DNA from: Candidatus Heimdallarchaeota archaeon
GTDB lineage: Archaea > Asgardarchaeota > Heimdallarchaeia > Heimdallarchaeales > Heimdallarchaeaceae
NCBI GenBank assembly: GCA_016839945.1
Contig: JAEOTE010000096.1
Location: 1 to 40,985, forward strand
Direction of reading: 5' to 3'
DNA length: 40,985 bases
This document shows positions 8,911 through 17,186 of the stretch, in pieces (position 1 is the stretch's first letter; every line of letters begins with the position of its first letter). The notes under the pieces were generated by a model. That model saw only the letters and a list, made by a program, of their open reading frames with translations. It was not told the origin of the DNA and did not search any database. Made by a program: the position numbers and the translations under genes.

Positions 8911-10047
8911 ATGTTTAAGCGTAAGAAAAAATCAAAAGAACCAGACGAATTCAAGTTTCCGATACCAATGTATTATCTTGCTAGATTCTTCTACAACCAT
9001 TTCAAATTTAATATGAAATTGGGTAATTGGGAAACGAAATGTCTTAAGAAAAAACTAGAGAAAATAACTATTAGAAATCCTATTTTTGTTATGGGTTTTG
9101 CAAGAGCTGGAACTACAGTTACAGTTGAAATGATAGGAAAACATTCAGATGTTGCATACCATAAATATTTACATTTAATTAATTCATTTATCCCTCATTG
9201 GTTGCAAAAAGTAGCAAATATGGTTCCTATAGTGTTTAAAAAGCCTGTAGTAAGATTACATAAAGATTCATTATTAGTAAATAGAGATAGTCCTGAAGCT
9301 GTAGAAGAAACAATATGGATGAGATTCATTGATTCAGTACAAAATGAAAATGTTTCTAACATTTTAGATACAAGTACATCAAATTCTGAATTTGAAAATT
9401 TCTATAAGAACAACATAAAAAAACTACAATATAATCAAAAAGGCTCAAGATACTTGACTAAAAATAATTACAATGTTTCCAGAATTAAATATCTTGAAAA
9501 ACTCTTTCCTGATTTAAGATTGATAATAATCATCCGTCATCCTGTGAATCATATAGCTTCTCTAATTAAACAAGATCGTGTACTTGGAGAGTTAGAAACA
9601 GAAGATAAGCGATTATTACATTGGACTCAATTAATGGGTCATAGAGAATTTGGAACTTACAAGCTTATAGTTAATTTTAATGATAATGAAAAAGTAAAAT
9701 TAATACGCAATTTATGGGAAAACAAAAAAACATGTGTTGAGGGATGGGCAATTTACTGGAAATGGACTTATGAGTATTTGTTAAATCTACTAAAGGAAGA
9801 CAAAGATTTAGCTGCTAAAACACTAATTCTTCGATATGAAGATTTAACCGATAAGTCAGAAGAAGCAATTGACAAGATTGTTGAACATATAGGACTTTCT
9901 CATGAAGATTTTAAGCCTATTAAAGAAGAATACGTAACTAAACTAACTCAACCTAAATACTACAAACCTTCTTTTAGTGAAAGTGAATTGAAAAAAATAA
10001 AAGAAATTACTTATGACATCGCTAAGATTTACGATTATTACAAGTAA
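8911..10047 (+). CDS. PAPS-dependent sulfotransferase family protein
   Basis: This soluble protein of 378 residues has the two cofactor motifs of cytosolic/Golgi-type sulfotransferases. The 5'-phosphosulfate-binding loop is VMGFARAGTTVT (about 60-71). The 3'-phosphate-binding strand is IIIIRHPVNHIAS with R209. WAIYWKWTYEYL and LILRYEDLTDKSEEAIDKIV are typical of the Sulfotransfer_3-like C-terminal half. The basic, Lys-rich N-terminus has no signal peptide. The protein would use PAPS to sulfate an alcohol or amine, with the acceptor unknown. It sits between two ASST-like surface proteins, which suggests related sulfo-group chemistry on lipids or glycans (inference). Confidence 0.82.
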   Translation: MFKRKKKSKEPDEFKFPIPMYYLARFFYNHFKFNMKLGNWETKCLKKKLEKITIRNPIFVMGFARAGTTVTVEMIGKHSDVAYHKYLHLINSFIPHWLQKVANMVPIVFKKPVVRLHKDSLLVNRDSPEAVEETIWMRFIDSVQNENVSNILDTSTSNSEFENFYKNNIKKLQYNQKGSRYLTKNNYNVSRIKYLEKLFPDLRLIIIIRHPVNHIASLIKQDRVLGELETEDKRLLHWTQLMGHREFGTYKLIVNFNDNEKVKLIRNLWENKKTCVEGWAIYWKWTYEYLLNLLKEDKDLAAKTLILRYEDLTDKSEEAIDKIVEHIGLSHEDFKPIKEEYVTKLTQPKYYKPSFSESELKKIKEITYDIAKIYDYYK

Positions 10048-10109
10048 CTTATTGAAACTATTGCACAGTAAATTTATTAAGCCCATACTAAATAATTCTG
10101 TCGTAGAAA

Positions 10110-13100
10110 ATGCTAATCCCTAGAAATAATCGCTTGAATTTTATTGCAAGGATTTGTCTGAACCTTATATTAATTACACTTTTAGTACTAAACACTCTTA
10201 ATCCACTACTTATAATTAGAAATCAATCTATAGAAATTGGTGCTTTGAATAAGGATAACAAAGAAAATATAAAGTCATTTAATCTTAACAATGATATATT
10301 TATCTCTAAAGCAGACGTATCTGAATTTAATAGTGATTTTTTTGATATAGTAGATTATGGGGATTCATTTGAGGGATTAAACCTTTTCATTATTGCTAAC
10401 ATTTCTCATATTCATGCCCCCATCCAATTCCATTTACTTGTAACCGATATGATGGGTAACATTATCTCTCAAGTATACTTGGGGGCAAATATTGATACAA
10501 GTTATTATACTGCTAAATTCATTAACACAACAACTGTAATTGTTGAAGGATTAAATTATCCCTTTCTGTGGAATTTTTATGATAATTCAACATATTATCT
10601 AGACTTCTTAACCCATCATGATATAACATTTAATCCAAATCATAACTCCTTCTTTGAACTGGAACAAAGAAATGTAACAATTGGTGAAACACCCTATATT
10701 TTTGATGTTATAAAGGAATATTCAATGGATGGTGATTTATTATGGGAACTATCAAGTGATGGTTTTGTATCACCCACAGAAGGTTGCCATTATACTCATT
10801 ATATAGAATTAACAGAATATGTGACACATGCAAACACTGTTTTCTTTGATTCTGATGAAAACATGCTATATGTTCACATGCGAAATCAGAACACATTCTA
10901 TAAAATTTCTTATACTTCAAAAGAAGTCTTATGGTCTATTGGACAATTTGGGGACTTTAACCTTTATGATCAAAATGGGAATCTAAAACAAAGCTTGTTT
11001 TATCATGCACATGGCTTGGAAAAAATTGATGAGAATACCTTTATTCTCTTTGACAATGATCTACATAATCAATCTCTACCTGACGATGTTTATAATACTA
11101 GAATTATCGAAATCACTGTCGATGAGGGAAAAAAAATAGCAAATGTAACTTGGTCGTGGATACCTCCTGATGGATATTCATGTCGGATATGGGGGGATTC
11201 TGATAAACTTCCGAATGGTAATAGATTAGGAACTTTTGGACAAATTATTCCTTTCTATAATCAAACCAAATCTCGAATTACTGAAATAACACCAGAAGGA
11301 GAAATAGCTTGGGAAATGAAACTGAAAAGTGAACTAAATACTAATTTATTTCTGTATTGTACAGATCGTTTTCTATTAAGTCCTTATCTTTCATTAGCTG
11401 AAAATATAACACAATATGTGGGAGATAATGTTACAATAGACTGGGAAACTGCATATAATTTCAAAACTGTACAAAACAAAACTGGGTCCTATAAACTGTT
11501 TCTTGATGAATCAATGATTGATAATGGAATGTTAATTTTTAATAAATATTGGAGAGCTACAACTCATTCAACTCAATTAGGAAAACTTGCTGTTGGTTCT
11601 CATAATTTCACTATAGAAGTAATAGATGATGCAGGTCATAGCACTATTAAACAAATGAATATCACAATTACGCCTTTCTATATAGATCGAAATGGTCCAG
11701 AGAATATAGAAAAGAACCAAGATAATACTGTTGTGCAATGGACTGGAGAAACTATTACTCCGCTTATGATGAATATAACAATTAATGGAACCTTAAACAG
11801 TTCAAGAACTTGGAATGGAGAGCTTGTTGAGTTGGATCTTAACTCACTTATAATTGGAAAACATTCTATTTCTTTGGTACTCATTAATAATTCGATTGTG
11901 ATACATAATGACACATTTTGGTCAAATGTATACCCCTTAGAGGTTCCGCAGATTTTAGATTCACCAAATGATCAAATTATTGAATGGGGGGATGAGTGTC
12001 TGTTGTCTTGGATTATTCAAGATTCAACGCCCTATAAATGGGAAATTTATGTTAATGATAGTATATACCTAACAGAACATTGGTATTCTCAATACTATGA
12101 GTTGGAATGGATTTTTCCAATACTAGATGAAAGTGTATACAATTGTACATTAGTTCTATACGATTATGCAAATCAAACCTCATCTGATTCCTTTTGGATA
12201 ACAATAATACCTCCAAGTCCACCAATTATCTCAGAATATCCAGTTCAAACGGATTTTCAATATGGTGTTGATATAATAAGTTTATCTTGGGAAGTTCATG
12301 GAGGAATTAATTATACTCTGTTTGTTGATGGGTTAAAATCCTATGAAGGTTTAGTAATCAGTAATATTATTTTAATTGAGGAAAGTAATTGGAATTTAGC
12401 CATATGGAGGCCTGGAGAACATAATTTAACATTACACGTTTCAGATATTCTTGGAAAAACAACTACAGGTCAACTATCAATATTCATCTGGTTAAATCTA
12501 GGTGATCCATTTGTGGACACTTATTTACCTAATGTTTCAGATTTATATTATTCTGGAGAAAATGTTATTGGAGCTCCTGATGGAGAATATACTTCTTTAG
12601 TTCTAGGTTACACAAATGGATACATTACATTAGACATGGGCTTTCAAGAGGAAATAGTTGACAAAGCTGGGAAAGACTTTACTGTAGTTGCAGGTTCTGG
12701 AACATATTCTGTATGGATTAGTAATGATCCATTAATACCCTTTATTTTCCTTGATTCAGGATCTGGAACACAAGGATTCGATTTAGATACATCTACATTT
12801 GATCAAGTTAGATATCTAAGAATAGAATATGTGAGTGGAGTTATAGTAGAACTAGATGCAATCGTTGCTTTGCATTATAATGAACCAGAATGGGATGATG
12901 AACCTCCTATAATTGAAAGTCCAGGAGATTTCTGGATTTGGGATGATCAAGTAGAAGTTTCTGTAAGGTGGAATGTATCAGACCAACTACCAAATAACTA
13001 CTCAATTTTTGTAAATGATGAACTCTTCTTCTCAAGTGACTGGAATGGAACAGATATCACTTGTACTATACCAATCTCTGGTTTAAGCGAATTAAATATT

Positions 13101-13283
13101 ACACTAATAGTATTTGATTTAATGTCTCTAAAAGCCGAAGATACAATAAGAATAGAAATACGTGAAAAATCGAATTTGGGTAGGATCCTTAAACTAGTTC
13201 TTATACCAACTTGCAGTGTTTTGGTTGCTGGAGGAATTACTTGGACTGTTCTTAGATTCTTAAAGAAAAAGAAGATAAAGTAA
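10110..13283 (+). CDS. Large surface protein: ASST-like propeller plus Ig-like repeats
   Basis: This protein of 1057 residues has an N-terminal hydrophobic signal/anchor (about 12-37) and a C-terminal membrane helix with a KKKKIK tail. Residues about 60-420 form an ASST-like propeller (THANTVFF with H240, HAHGLEKIDENTFILFDND with H299/H301, WSWIPPDG, ITPEGEIAWEM). About five Ig-like repeats follow, each with a pattern like 'D..v.W......Y.iyvnd'. One beta-sandwich, about 815-925, has GAPDGEYTS, ITLDMGF and VRYLRIEY, resembling a domain common in secreted bacterial proteins. Many NxS/T sites suggest glycosylation. The start is 26-30 bases behind a TTTATTAA box. It may be a paralogue of the 703-residue protein with added adhesive repeats. 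Confidence 0.7.
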   Translation: MLIPRNNRLNFIARICLNLILITLLVLNTLNPLLIIRNQSIEIGALNKDNKENIKSFNLNNDIFISKADVSEFNSDFFDIVDYGDSFEGLNLFIIANISHIHAPIQFHLLVTDMMGNIISQVYLGANIDTSYYTAKFINTTTVIVEGLNYPFLWNFYDNSTYYLDFLTHHDITFNPNHNSFFELEQRNVTIGETPYIFDVIKEYSMDGDLLWELSSDGFVSPTEGCHYTHYIELTEYVTHANTVFFDSDENMLYVHMRNQNTFYKISYTSKEVLWSIGQFGDFNLYDQNGNLKQSLFYHAHGLEKIDENTFILFDNDLHNQSLPDDVYNTRIIEITVDEGKKIANVTWSWIPPDGYSCRIWGDSDKLPNGNRLGTFGQIIPFYNQTKSRITEITPEGEIAWEMKLKSELNTNLFLYCTDRFLLSPYLSLAENITQYVGDNVTIDWETAYNFKTVQNKTGSYKLFLDESMIDNGMLIFNKYWRATTHSTQLGKLAVGSHNFTIEVIDDAGHSTIKQMNITITPFYIDRNGPENIEKNQDNTVVQWTGETITPLMMNITINGTLNSSRTWNGELVELDLNSLIIGKHSISLVLINNSIVIHNDTFWSNVYPLEVPQILDSPNDQIIEWGDECLLSWIIQDSTPYKWEIYVNDSIYLTEHWYSQYYELEWIFPILDESVYNCTLVLYDYANQTSSDSFWITIIPPSPPIISEYPVQTDFQYGVDIISLSWEVHGGINYTLFVDGLKSYEGLVISNIILIEESNWNLAIWRPGEHNLTLHVSDILGKTTTGQLSIFIWLNLGDPFVDTYLPNVSDLYYSGENVIGAPDGEYTSLVLGYTNGYITLDMGFQEEIVDKAGKDFTVVAGSGTYSVWISNDPLIPFIFLDSGSGTQGFDLDTSTFDQVRYLRIEYVSGVIVELDAIVALHYNEPEWDDEPPIIESPGDFWIWDDQVEVSVRWNVSDQLPNNYSIFVNDELFFSSDWNGTDITCTIPISGLSELNITLIVFDLMSLKAEDTIRIEIREKSNLGRILKLVLIPTCSVLVAGGITWTVLRFLKKKKIK

Positions 13284-13308
13284 AGAAAAAAGAAAAATAT
13301 TTTCGATT

Positions 13309-13857
13309 TTATAATCCTGGTGTCCATAGATAAAAGAAGTATAATAATAATACTCCTGCGACTAAGATAGCTAGTCCATTAAAGAATAAGAATAGCTTAG
13401 AAGCTCCTGCTTTCATAGTTTTTCTACCATCAGAATTTCTCCAATAAATATGTACTAGAGCTGATCCTGCCCACTCCTCGGGATTAAGATCTAAGAATAA
13501 ATGAGAAGCATGACCAATTAAGTACATTGCAAAAATTGGTACTAGAAATTTAGTTTCTGAATTAACGAAGTATAAGGGGAGACAAATTAAAACTGGGAGA
13601 AAGAGAGAATGGGTAACCACATTCCTATGGGGAAGAACTTTTTTCCAAATAACGTCATAATCTGGAAGCTGTGCTCCAAAATGACATGCTAGAAAAGACA
13701 AAACTATCCATATAGAATGATTAGATGCAAATTCTACTGCTGTATATTCACCAAGAATATAATAGACTGCTATAGCAACACCCCAAAAGAGAGTAGCGCC
13801 AACAAGATGTCCTTTTCGATGCAAAATATCACCATATTTTCTACTAATTTTATACAT
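13309..13857 (-). CDS. Membrane-bound metal-dependent hydrolase, YdjM/DUF457 type
   Basis: This protein of 182 residues has four to five hydrophobic segments and the His/Asp motif series of the DUF457/YdjM family: RKGHLVGA near the N-terminus, LPDYD, PHRNVVTHS and GHASHLFLDLNPEEW. The last segment is followed by a HIYWRNSDGRK loop and a final membrane helix. The substrate is unknown. It is a diverged relative of the protein at 1509-1880. It lies 34 bases downstream of the Lrp gene on the same strand and may be read through from it. Its stop is close behind the end of the convergent surface-protein gene. Confidence 0.75.
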   Translation of the reverse strand: MYKISRKYGDILHRKGHLVGATLFWGVAIAVYYILGEYTAVEFASNHSIWIVLSFLACHFGAQLPDYDVIWKKVLPHRNVVTHSLFLPVLICLPLYFVNSETKFLVPIFAMYLIGHASHLFLDLNPEEWAGSALVHIYWRNSDGRKTMKAGASKLFLFFNGLAILVAGVLLLYFFYLWTPGL

Positions 13858-13891
13858 AGGTTATTATTAAGTTTTACACATCCATTTCAAA

Positions 13892-14344
13892 CTAGTCTGA
13901 TAGAAAACCATATTCAAAACTTGATAAACAAACCATGGTATGAGTTCTTTGAACTCCTTTTATTGAAGTGATGATAGCGAGATTATTTTCCAATGTTGTT
14001 ATATTCTTAGTCTTCATTTTAATCATAACATCATACTCTCCTGCTAAGTGATGCATTTCAACAATTTCCAACTCATCTTTTCTTGTCCATAATTTCTCTG
14101 CAGTAAATTTCCAGAGACTTGCAGCTCTATCAAGCATTATTAATATAACAGCGGTAACTTCTTTTCCTAATTTATTGTCGTCAGTTATGCATGTAAAACC
14201 TATAATAATATTATTGTTCTTTAATGCCTTAACTCGAGTATGAATAGTTTGACGAGTTGTTTTTAGCTCTTTAGCAATACTTTCAAATGAAGCTCTAGAA
14301 TCTTTCTTCAAAATACCTACAATTCTATGATCTATTTCATCCAT
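13892..14344 (-). CDS. Lrp/AsnC-family transcriptional regulator
   Basis: This DNA-binding regulator has about 150 residues. The N-terminal winged helix-turn-helix reads MDEIDHRIVGILKKDSRASF, then ESIAKELKTTRQTIHTRVKALKNNNII. The C-terminal RAM/ligand-binding domain contains GEYDVMIKMKTKNI. The frame extends five codons to a TTG at 14359, but MDEID is the usual family N-terminus, so the ATG at 14344 is chosen. It is divergent from the aminotransferase gene. An ACAATTGT palindrome lies just upstream of this gene and another just upstream of the aminotransferase start, so autoregulation and control of the neighbour are likely (inference). The ligand is probably an amino acid. Confidence 0.88.
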   Translation of the reverse strand: MDEIDHRIVGILKKDSRASFESIAKELKTTRQTIHTRVKALKNNNIIIGFTCITDDNKLGKEVTAVILIMLDRAASLWKFTAEKLWTRKDELEIVEMHHLAGEYDVMIKMKTKNITTLENNLAIITSIKGVQRTHTMVCLSSFEYGFLSD

Positions 14345-14365
14345 TAACACTTTAATCAAATCTTC

Positions 14366-14373
14366 ACAATTGT
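14366..14373. promoter_or_regulatory. Candidate Lrp operator next to its own gene
   Basis: The 8-base palindrome ACAATTGT lies about 22 bases before the Lrp ATG. The same core occurs at 14504-14511 next to the divergent aminotransferase promoter. Confidence 0.35.
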
Positions 14374-14489
14374 TAATTAAATTATTCTTTAATGTTTTTT
14401 TTGTAAATCACTGTATTGAACATTAATATAAATACTTTACGATTGTCAATTAAAAATATGCTTAATCCTTTAATGTGGTAATGTGAATC

Positions 14490-14512
14490 TTTATAATTGC
14501 TCGACAATTGTC
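14490..14512 (+). promoter_or_regulatory. Aminotransferase promoter with overlapping palindromic operator
   Basis: A TTTATAAT box at 14490-14497 is followed at once by the perfect palindrome GACAATTGTC (14503-14512). The palindrome lies between the TATA box and the expected transcription start (about 14520), where a bound regulator would block initiation. A related GATTGTCAAT lies at 14441-14450, near a second TATA-like AATATAAATA (about 14425-14435). The layout fits repression by the adjacent Lrp-family protein. Confidence 0.4.
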
Positions 14513-14540
14513 TAGCACAAGCAATGTTGGTAGTTTGATT

Positions 14541-15887
14541 ATGGTATCAAAAGTAGTACAAAAAAAAGATAAAAATAATCTTGCTGAATGGGTTGATAGG
14601 ATACCTGAAAGTGAAATCAGAAGAATATTAAGATTTTCACCTAAGTATTATTTTGCAGGAGGAAAACCTGGGTTAATACCAGTGGAAACATTCCACAGAA
14701 TAATCACAGAGATTATCACAGATGAGAAGGAGTTACTAAAGCAAAATTCAGATTCTGTAATTGATAATTATAATTATGGTAAAACAGAAGGGAATGATGA
14801 ATTAAGAGAAATTTTGGCAGATCGTTTGCAAAAACATGATAGAGTAAACTGCTCAAAGGATGACATAGTTATAACTACAGGATCACAACAAATACTTTAT
14901 GCGATAAATGACATATTAGTAAGACCTGGAGATATCATTCTAACAACTAGACCAACTTATCTTGGTTTTATGCTTGTTGCTGAGAAGCTAGGAGCAAGAA
15001 TTGTTACATTACCTTCTGATGTTGATGGTTTGATGGCAGAACATTTAGATGATGCAATTGAGCTATGTATAAAGCAATTTGGTAGAACACCCAAAGCACT
15101 TTATCTCGTTCCATACTCAGATAACCCAAAGGGAACAACTCTACCTGAGAAAAGAAAGAAGATGGTTTTGGATTCTATTCTCCCAAGAGAAGATATTCTA
15201 CTTGTTGAAGATGCAGCGTATAAAGAAATTCAATTTGATGATAAGAAGTATGTCCCATTGAAAGAGAGTGATCCCGAAAATGAGAGAGTAGCATATCTTT
15301 CTACAACAACAAAAGAAGCTGCATCATTTAGATTAGGATATAGTGTGTTACCAGATTGGTTGAAAGAGAATGTAGTAAAAGCAAAAGGTTTCTATGATTT
15401 ATGTACTTCAGAATGGGTACAAAAAATAGCATCAAGATATTATGAATATTATATTGATGACCAAATACCTCTGCTACAAGAAGGTTACAGAGCGAGAAGA
15501 GACGCTATGGTAAGAGCAGTAGAAGAGTACATGCCAGAAGGATCTTTTACAAGACCAACTGGAGGATTCTTTGTATGGTATGAATACCAAGATGTAAACT
15601 TTGACACAAAGAAATTTGTTGGTTATGCTATAGATAAAGGAGTAAGTTACGTTCCTGGTTATCAGTTCTTCCCATCTAATGGATATGCGTTCACAGAAGA
15701 ATCAGAATTAATTCCATTTAAAGGACCTACAAATACAATGAGGTTATGTTACTCCTTACTTAAACCTGAAGAAATAACAGAAGGTATTAAGTTACTAGGA
15801 AACATATTAAAAGAAGTCGAGAAGAATAGTCAAAAAGATAAATTCAGAGAAGAAATATTGCATGATCAAGGGAGATATTTAGTTTAA
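14541..15887 (+). CDS. PLP-dependent aminotransferase, class I/II (aminoadipate/aromatic type)
   Basis: This fold-type-I PLP enzyme of 448 residues resembles archaeal 2-aminoadipate/aromatic/branched-chain aminotransferases and MocR catalytic domains. Visible motifs are YNYGKTEGNDELREIL, ITTGSQQ, TTRPTYLGF, VPYSDNPKGTTLPEKRK, LLVEDAAYKEI, and STTTKEAASFRLGY, where K258 would form the Schiff base and the Arg binds phosphate. TRPTGGFFVWYEY and MRLCYS complete the C-terminal domain. A TTG at 14508 in frame would add 11 residues, but it precedes the predicted transcription start, so the ATG is preferred. Substrate specificity cannot be assigned. The next gene follows after 17 bases. Confidence 0.88.
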   Translation: MVSKVVQKKDKNNLAEWVDRIPESEIRRILRFSPKYYFAGGKPGLIPVETFHRIITEIITDEKELLKQNSDSVIDNYNYGKTEGNDELREILADRLQKHDRVNCSKDDIVITTGSQQILYAINDILVRPGDIILTTRPTYLGFMLVAEKLGARIVTLPSDVDGLMAEHLDDAIELCIKQFGRTPKALYLVPYSDNPKGTTLPEKRKKMVLDSILPREDILLVEDAAYKEIQFDDKKYVPLKESDPENERVAYLSTTTKEAASFRLGYSVLPDWLKENVVKAKGFYDLCTSEWVQKIASRYYEYYIDDQIPLLQEGYRARRDAMVRAVEEYMPEGSFTRPTGGFFVWYEYQDVNFDTKKFVGYAIDKGVSYVPGYQFFPSNGYAFTEESELIPFKGPTNTMRLCYSLLKPEEITEGIKLLGNILKEVEKNSQKDKFREEILHDQGRYLV

Positions 15888-15904
15888 AATGAAGTGGTAA
15901 TGAA

Positions 15905-16339
15905 ATGAGTGAAAAAAATATTGTAGATGAAGCATTTAAGTATTGGAATAATAACCACAATTGCGCACAATCTGCAGCAAGTGGAGCTTTAGATTATTTT
16001 GGATTTGAGGAAGAAAGTAAAACACTTTGCAAAGCATGTCTTCCATATGGAGGAGGAGTTGGTGTAAGAACAATCTGTGGATCTTTATTAGGAGCTTTAG
16101 CAGCATTAAGTTTTCTCCTTAAGGAAGAAGGTGCAGCCAATGAACAGATCTATGAGAAAATAAAAGCATTAAAGCAAGAATTCGGAGAAAAGAACGGTTC
16201 TATGTATTGCAAAGAGCTATTACAAGATTACATTTTTCCTGATGGAAGCTTAGATAGAGACAATCCTGATAGAAGAAAAGTTTGTGATAAAACAGTAGAA
16301 ACAGCTGTTTTAATTGTAAAAAATCTAGTTGAAAATTAG
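15905..16339 (+). CDS. C_GCAxxG_C_C family redox protein
   Basis: This Cys-rich protein of 144 residues belongs to the C_GCAxxG_C_C family, thought to act in redox or metal chemistry. It shows NCAQSAASGAL (C20), LCKACLPYGGGVG, TICGSLLGALAAL, MYCKELL and VCDKTVE, the family Cys/Gly series. No signal peptide or membrane segment is seen, so it is probably cytosolic. It starts 17 bases after the aminotransferase gene and probably forms an operon with it. The function of the family is not well established. Confidence 0.82.
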   Translation: MSEKNIVDEAFKYWNNNHNCAQSAASGALDYFGFEEESKTLCKACLPYGGGVGVRTICGSLLGALAALSFLLKEEGAANEQIYEKIKALKQEFGEKNGSMYCKELLQDYIFPDGSLDRDNPDRRKVCDKTVETAVLIVKNLVEN

Positions 16340-16361
16340 AAGTTGGGAAGAAATAAGTAGA

Positions 16362-16463
16362 TTAAAGATAACCTCGGTGTAAGACCAATAATTCTCTTGC
16401 ATCATTTCTTATTTTCTTCATTCTTTTTTCAATACTTTCTTGATGTTTTATTTGTTCATTCAT
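16362..16463 (-). CDS. Small basic protein (33 aa), unknown function
   Basis: This short minus-strand gene encodes MNEQIKHQESIEKRMKKIRN and ends in a LVLHRGYL tail. It would form an amphipathic, charge-rich helix. The case for a real gene is its 5' context: an AGGTGA Shine-Dalgarno site (minus strand of 16469-16474) six bases before the ATG, and a TTTAAATA box (16492-16499) about 30 bases before the start. The other strand of the interval has no competing reading frame. It may be a small regulatory or nucleic-acid-binding peptide. I do not recognise it. Confidence 0.45.
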   Translation of the reverse strand: MNEQIKHQESIEKRMKKIRNDARELLVLHRGYL

Positions 16464-16606
16464 TTTTTTCACCTACTTCAACACTAGTTCCTATTTAAAA
16501 AAGAGTTGACCACACTTTGTGAACACAAGTTGTGACTATAAGACAAAATAAATCGCAAAAGATTTAGTTGAAACATTTAAATTTACAGAACTGAATTGTA
16601 TAAAGA

Positions 16607-17104
16607 ATGAAACGTGAAATTCGATTAGATCATTTATTCATGACATATGGAAAAGAACGTTTTCTTAATTGGTGTCGTTCATTAAACATATTTAGATTTT
16701 GTAGATCACATCCGTATCCAGATGATTTGCACCCAGATCGATTCGTTACTCTAATTTATTTTTATGATGATAATGAATTAAACGAGCTCCTAACATTGAT
16801 GAAAATTAAAACAAAAGACAATGATAATAACACTGTAAGAATAGAAGAAATCGAAACAACTTTTTCAAGCTTAGTAAAAGTGAATAATGAGAAATGTTAC
16901 ATTTATATTAACAAGATATTAAAAACAATAATTTTAGAGGTTTCAGGAATCGAGAATGATCCCTTCTCATTGGATGATACAACTTTCCAGAGGACAAAAA
17001 GGATAGATGATTTTTTGGATACACTAGATATAAATTTCATTAGTTCTCCATATGATGATGATTATTGCATTACTCCTGAATTCTATCCTCAAGTCTGGAA
17101 ATAA
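16607..17104 (+). CDS. Hypothetical protein (165 aa)
   Basis: I do not recognise this soluble, mixed-charge protein. It begins MKREIRLDHLFMTYGKERFL, has three Cys (NWCRS, RFCRS, EKCYI), and is rich in Asp, Asn and Glu with an Asp-rich C-terminus (SSPYDDDYC). There is no membrane segment or catalytic motif. The start is well placed behind a CATTTAAATTTA box (about 16574-16585), giving a nearly leaderless message. It stands alone between the small minus-strand gene and the desulfhydrase gene. Confidence 0.6.
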   Translation: MKREIRLDHLFMTYGKERFLNWCRSLNIFRFCRSHPYPDDLHPDRFVTLIYFYDDNELNELLTLMKIKTKDNDNNTVRIEEIETTFSSLVKVNNEKCYIYINKILKTIILEVSGIENDPFSLDDTTFQRTKRIDDFLDTLDINFISSPYDDDYCITPEFYPQVWK

Positions 17105-17186
17105 ACAAACTCACTTTAAGAAATTGAATTATTTTGCGAAGCAAATGTATTTAAATTTATGCTGAAATTCTTTTCTGATTACACAG

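Noticed and set aside
12998..13327. Minus-strand frame of about 109 residues inside the end of the surface-protein gene
   Set aside because: It overlaps the well-supported plus-strand gene, with its Phe-rich run mirroring the Lys-rich tail of that gene.
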